Source: Cryptococcus deneoformans JEC21
Taxonomy: Eukaryota > Basidiomycota > Tremellomycetes > Tremellales > Cryptococcaceae
Length of the DNA: 64,000 bases
Assembly (NCBI RefSeq): GCF_000091045.1
Contig: NC_006685.1
Location: 1,767,201-1,831,200, forward strand
Reading direction: 5' to 3'
Position 1 is the first letter of the stretch; each line of letters begins with the position of its first letter. The translations under genes and the position numbers were made by a program. Shown here piece after piece: positions 59,022-64,000 of the stretch. A model generated the notes under the pieces. It worked only from the letters and a program-made list of their open reading frames with translations, ran no database searches and was not told the origin of the DNA.

Positions 59022-60613
59022 ATGGGAGCTGCGTTATCTTCGTCCAAAAGCCCCAACTACATTCACCCCGCCATCCAATCCTCAAACCCTCCTACTCGCG
59101 TTTATCGTATTGAAGTATACAAAATTTGCCGACTTGTCAAGCAGCTCACTGAAGATGAGAGGAAACTTAATGGTATTAAAGTCATCATCAAAATCAATCC
59201 AGTGAAAGGGGTGAGATTTCATCTACTCAAAGCAATTGTAGCACTGATACATGGTCTACTTAGCGCCCTCACTCTACTTCGATTGACATGCCCTACCCTC
59301 CGTCTGTCTACCAAAAAAATCCTTCCGAATCAAGACTTCGTCCTATGCTTTTGAGCACCAAGACGTCAATTACTTCTTTCCCACGTTCCATGTCCAAGTC
59401 TGATATCAAGACCCAGCCTATCATCAGTGACCCTCATCAGCCACTCGAAATTGTTGGCCTCAAAAAAGTCAAGTACATCCCTACTTCCTACATCAATACC
59501 TTTCATTTTGACAAACATTATAACGTCAGGGACATCCTTACTGCTATTGATGCTACTATCAACGAAGTCTGCAGCCCTACTCCCACGGAATGTACAGTTA
59601 CTCAAGGCAAAAATACGGCCGCATCTTCTGTTATTTCAACACCCATCCGCTTGATCCAAAGGCCCCTCACCGTTAAGGGCCCTTTTATACTTCCAGAATC
59701 TGATACCAATAACGGAGTCGACACCGGCTCTTTGGCACGCACGTCCGCTGAGACTGTTACAAATGCCATCTCTATACCCAAGGCCGCTTCCTATATGGAT
59801 GTTAAAACCGAGGTATCTCCAGCAACAACTACAATCAGTTTCCGTGACACCCTCACTTCAGAGGCCGACAGCAACTCAATTATGGAAACCACCATTTCAG
59901 AGCCAGCCACTGTTATCTTCACCCCCGAGGCCCCCAAGTTAAACAAAATGCAGATTGCCAGCACTTCCTCGGACTCTATCCTGGACATTACCTTCGGATC
60001 CCTCAACTTCCCAATGCCCACCATTGCTAATAGCGATATTTCTGGCACTTCTTACATCAAAGTATGTGCCCATCCTACGTTTGACTGCTATGCGGCACTT
60101 GTTAATCATCACAAATGGACAGTCGATTGGGTCATGCCACCCTCAATCAATAGTTAATCCAAGCATGCTCACGTTTCCCAGTCGTAAGATTTTGAAAAAC
60201 GCAGATACTGTTTTCAGTCCAGAGAAGATCAAGACCTCTACTGCCAACACTATTCCGCCGCTCAACACTGTGAGCCATTTATTTACCCTTACCCATTCCG
60301 AAGCTGACATCGCGTACTGTAGATCAATAAGCTTAGTCGACGTCGGTCTCAAAAGATGACGGCTTCCAAATTACCCACAGACTACGACCCATTTTCTACT
60401 GGCGACATATGCCTGAATATTACGATGCCCCTCAACACTCGCAAGGTACATCCTACGGCTGGCAATAGACCATATCCATCATCTATCTCTACCAATCGCT
60501 TCATTCGGGACGCCCCGTCCCTTGCTATACAACCCACTGAAGGTAATTGTCGTACCTTGCCTCCAAATAACATGGCCGGAAGAATTCCCGGCTCCAGGTT
60601 TCCAATGATCTAA
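59022..60613 (+). CDS. Predicted N-myristoylated orphan protein
   Basis: Predicted exons: 59022-59210, 59264-60061, 60123-60269, 60323-60613 (474 aa). The N terminus MGAALSSSKSP fits the N-myristoylation motif (Gly2, small residue at 6), so membrane anchoring is likely. The rest is Ser/Thr/Pro/Ile-rich with no transmembrane helix, catalytic motif or domain I recognise. A KSDIKTQPIISDPHQPLEIV stretch and a RRRSQK patch could be phosphorylation-regulated. Codon use is biased to A/T-ending codons more than in its neighbours, which may mean fast evolution. It may be lineage-specific. Confidence 0.65.
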
Positions 60614-61093
60614 GGATTTTTCGGACTTTCTTATGGGAAGATTTCCGTTCGCAAAGGCTTATACTTTTCTCGCATATCATTTATTAAAAATAGGATGATT
60701 TACAGACCCTTTGACTGGATAGAACGTTGGGTTTATTTTTGTTGGGCGCGGACATTTTGTGATCGTAGCAGACAGATAGATATATGATAATGCAATGGTG
60801 GTCTTTACTATTCGGTTTGCTGAAGATAGGGGCTGGTATACGCTCCGCCAGCGTCTTGTTTCTCCTATGTCTGATCTGTCCGTCACTTTCAAAAACGGTT
60901 CTTCAGTTAAGTAACGAAATAGCGAGCAGTACTTACTTGTCAGAGCCTTCGCTTAATATTACGTAAACTATCTGGCAATAAAGACAAACAAATCACAGCT
61001 GCTGCAACAGGAAAGTCGCGACAAGAACAACTTTTGCGCCTGACAACTAATTATTTTCATTCAAACCAAATAACTCTTATCCCTCGAACTCAA
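60614..61093. other. Intergenic, UDS1-family promoter region
   Basis: 480 bp between two plus-strand genes. It should hold the 3' UTR of the orphan gene and the promoter of the coiled-coil gene. AT-rich; nothing specific was recognised. Confidence 0.5.
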
Positions 61094-64000
61094 ATGCCCA
61101 GTGTTGTCGACATGAACAACTCGGCAGAACAGCAACAGGGCGGACGCATAACCAAGGCAGCATTCTTCAGAGCTCGCTCTCCGCCTATCCTTCCTCCCTC
61201 CGGCTTCTCTTCCAAGCGCGGACAACAAGAAGAACAAGACAACGTCGGCGACAGTTTGTTCGCGAGGTTCGACGCTGCTACTCGGCTGGATTCTCCGTCT
61301 GCATTTCCATCATCCGATGCCGCCTACTGTGAGGAAACAGATAAATATGAGGACGATAACGTTACTATTGCAGACAAGGCGAAGGGGCATGGTTACGGAG
61401 AGATAAGAGGAAACAATGTCGACAATAGCAACGATCCAGACTATAGCGCCACTTTCAAGCTTCCTATTCGTGACAGCATGTACAGCACAACACCCGCAAC
61501 CGATGGTCATGAATCTATATTGGACAGACCGATAACCCACCCTGTGAATCCGGCCGCACCCGTTCCTACCTCGGCATCCTCAGAGTCCTCGCAAACTCCT
61601 TTTCAGCGTCAATTAAGTCAGAGACAACAGCAATACCAACAGAACTCCCAACCTCTGAAGCCAAACTATCACACCCGACAATCGTCTCGCTCTCGCTCAG
61701 TTCGTTCTACGCACTCCAGGCTACAATCCCTTTCCATGTCAGCGCATGCCACCCACCAAACACCAGGAACAGCCGTTGTATCAAACCACAGCCACGCCAA
61801 TGGCAATGGCTTCTCGCAAATGGCTTCACCGCATGATACCGATTCTGGATACGGTGAAAGCATGGAGACCTACGATAGCAATCAAGGGATGCAAAGGTCC
61901 CTGTCGATCAAGGATAATGCAAGTATGGGCATTGGGGATGGGTCGGATGAAATGCTTCTGACGTTGCTGGCTGGACAAGCCGTAATGGATACTCAGGAAA
62001 TGGGGATTGGTGGATGGGAGGAGGTTGAGGGTTGGAAAAAGGTCAGTCATTAAATCATTCTTATACACTGAGGCACCATCGCTAATAATGCATGTAGGAG
62101 CTCTCATTGCTTTCCAGCCGACTTGAATCTGTGCAAGCCCGTCATCAGAGGGAGATAAAGATCTTAACTGCTGCACGTGCTTTGCAGAAGTTGAATGGTT
62201 CTAATAAGCGTATGTCAAAACAAACTATGGAAAGTCTGGAGCAATCTGAGAAGAGGGTGGAAGCTGCTGAGAAGGTATATTACACTTCTTCGGAAATCAT
62301 ATCATACAAGACTGATGATCGATAATAGGACCTTCTTGTATTGCGCGATCGAGAAGCATCCCTGCGCCGACGGCTTCTCGAACATTATTCTAGCGTCATG
62401 TCATGGGAAGTTCGTCGTCTTACTCGCATTACTACCGATATTCAGTCTCGGCTTGACAGTCAGTCTCACAAGCTTTCGACCTTTGATCAGCGTGAACAAG
62501 AGCTTGTACGTCAACTAGACGAAGGAAGGGCCAAGACGGAGGAACTAGAAACGATGGTTCTTGAGTTGGGAAGGCGCGAGAAAGGGATTGAAGAGGAAGC
62601 TAGGGAGCTTGAAGCACAAAGGGATGATCTCGAAAGAGAGAAGGCGACTTGGGCTCATGAAAGGGAACAACTTTTAAGTGAACGGCAGACCTGGCTTGAG
62701 CACAGTCGAGGGTGGAATAAGCAGGTCGCAGAGTTTAACCAGGATAGGCATAATTGGGCACAGGAAAAGGAAGCGCTTCTTGCAGAGAGGGAGAGGTTAA
62801 TGCAGAACGGTCAAACGTCGGAGCAAGACAGACAAATGAAAGACCACGTGCGTACTGTTCTCGGATCGTTGCGAGGACGGAGAGGAGAGCCTATCCAAGA
62901 GGAGGAGATCGTGCCCGCCTTTGAAGATCTCAAGAAACTTTTGGCAGCCAGGGAGACAGAAGTACTCAGTCTGAGAGAGGAGATGAGAGAAGTGAATATG
63001 GGTTTGGAAGAAGAGATCAGGAGAGTGACAGAAGATAGAGACGCTTGGAAAGCCAAGCTGGAAAAGGGAGAGGCCCTCAGAAAGGAAGAGGTGACGTCTT
63101 TGGAGAGGAGACTTCGGGTAAGTAGCCCTGTCGGCATTCGATGCAAAATGGCGCTAACATGCAGGGATAGCAACAGCAAGACCAGATCACAGACCTTACT
63201 CTCCGAAACGAATCCCTTTCTGCATCGCTGTCTACTGCTCAAAAGAACCTTTCCGGTCTGGCCTCGCCTACCACATCTCAGGCTACCGACCAGCGTATAC
63301 AAGCGCTCACTACTGAGCTTGAGGAGATTGCTTCGCAATTTGCATCTGTCTGGCCTCTTTTACCGCCTCGATCCCTCCGAGAGAAAGCCGATCTCATTGA
63401 CCCTCGCACTGGTTCTTCCAACCGAGCTCTTGCGTCCCCTTCCAACAACATCAACGTTGAGGCTTTGCAAGAATTATACAACCCGCGTCAGGGGGAGGGG
63501 GTTGGGAGTATTGCCGAAGCAATTGAAAGAATTAAGGGATTGGTCCAGGATGGGAGGCTTTTGGTGGATAGAATTGTGAGGATGGGCAAGGAGCGGGAAG
63601 TATTGAAGACGAACGCGGCCAAGGCGAAGAAACTAGTGGAAGATAGTACGCGAAGCTTGGAAACTTATCAGCAGTGCGTACTCCTCGCCTTGCCAGGTCG
63701 AGATACTACTGACGGGTTTCTTCAGTCAAGTTGCCATCTTGGAAGACCGTCTTGCCAAATCCTCTCAATCAGAGTCCAACTTCCTTGACGAACTCAACAG
63801 CCTCCAGAGCAGCCTTGACAAAGCCACCCAGGCCAAACGCTCTCTCGAGAATCAACTGGTTGCCCAGACTGAGACGTGTAACCGCTTATCAGAAGCCAAT
63901 GATACTCTTTCGGCACGAGCGCTTGAGCTTGCGCAAGTCTCAGAGGACGAGAAGAAGGCGTTGGGCGGCAAGTTGATGGGTGAAGTGGATGAATTGAAGA
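61094..64000 (+). CDS. Uds1-family coiled-coil protein (up-regulated during septation), partial
   Basis: Predicted exons: 61094-62041, 62098-62274, 62329-63117, 63171-63673, 63726 to beyond the right edge (about 897 residues visible). The first about 280 residues are disordered and Ser/Gln-rich. A Uds1-type domain follows at about 290-370 (LLTLLAGQAVMDTQEMGIGG, WEEVEGWKKELSLLSSRLES, LTAARALQKLNG). Long coiled coil then runs to the edge (EELETMVLELGRREKGIEEE, EREQLLSERQTWLE). Fission yeast Uds1 is induced during septation; human relatives are not obvious. A role in cytokinesis is inferred only from the family. The start MPSVVDMNNSAEQQ is the first ATG in the frame. Confidence 0.8.

Overview
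The window reads as nuclear DNA of a basidiomycete yeast, most likely the Cryptococcus neoformans/gattii complex (inferred; no search was possible). Grounds: genes about 0.3 kb apart, about 5 introns per gene (I reconstructed about 123) of mostly 40-70 nt with GT-AG ends and CTNAC-type branch sites, and protein sequences typical of Tremellomycetes. Every spliced model below was assembled by hand so that reading phase holds across all junctions; the exon lists are predictions, not transcript data.

Layout. 1-15 kb: a possible gene start leaving the left edge, cofilin (-), alpha-actinin (-), a ZIP metal transporter (-), an AMPK1-CBM/Mdg1-Crp1-like protein (+), an RNPS1-like splicing factor (-), a tRNA-Leu(CAG) (-) and a flavin-reductase-domain protein (+). 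15-31 kb: CLASP/Stu1 (+), a CWF19L1/Drn1-like protein (-), a divergent TFIIB-like protein (+), ribosomal protein S19 (-), Mrd1 (+) and a small probable mitochondrial protein (-). 31-47 kb: Sfh1/Snf5 (-), riboflavin synthase (+), Ncs2/Ctu2 (-), an AT-hook orphan (+) whose stop codon lies in a perfect 238-bp tandem duplication, a CipC-like protein (+), a Mediator-19-like protein (-), Erg28 (+), a peroxisomal-type enoyl-CoA isomerase (-) and a D-2-hydroxyacid dehydrogenase (-). 46.6-54.7 kb: a gene-poor island holding a complete MULE-type DNA transposon with 144-bp terminal inverted repeats. 54.7-64 kb: a GID-complex WD40 protein Gid7/WDR26 (-), a predicted N-myristoylated orphan (+) and a coiled-coil Uds1-family protein (+) that runs off the right edge.

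Functional links. Cofilin and alpha-actinin are adjacent actin regulators on one strand. RPS19 and MRD1 (both ribosome production) share one head-to-head promoter region. Most other genes are housekeeping and not operon-like. Convergent neighbours are often very close (39 bp between riboflavin synthase and Ncs2).

The most unusual signals are in gene architecture: a 6-nt exon in alpha-actinin, an ATG split by an intron in MRD1, an exon holding only the ATG in cofilin, and four GC-AG introns all with donor GCAAGT. The other standouts are the intact transposon and the tandem duplication.
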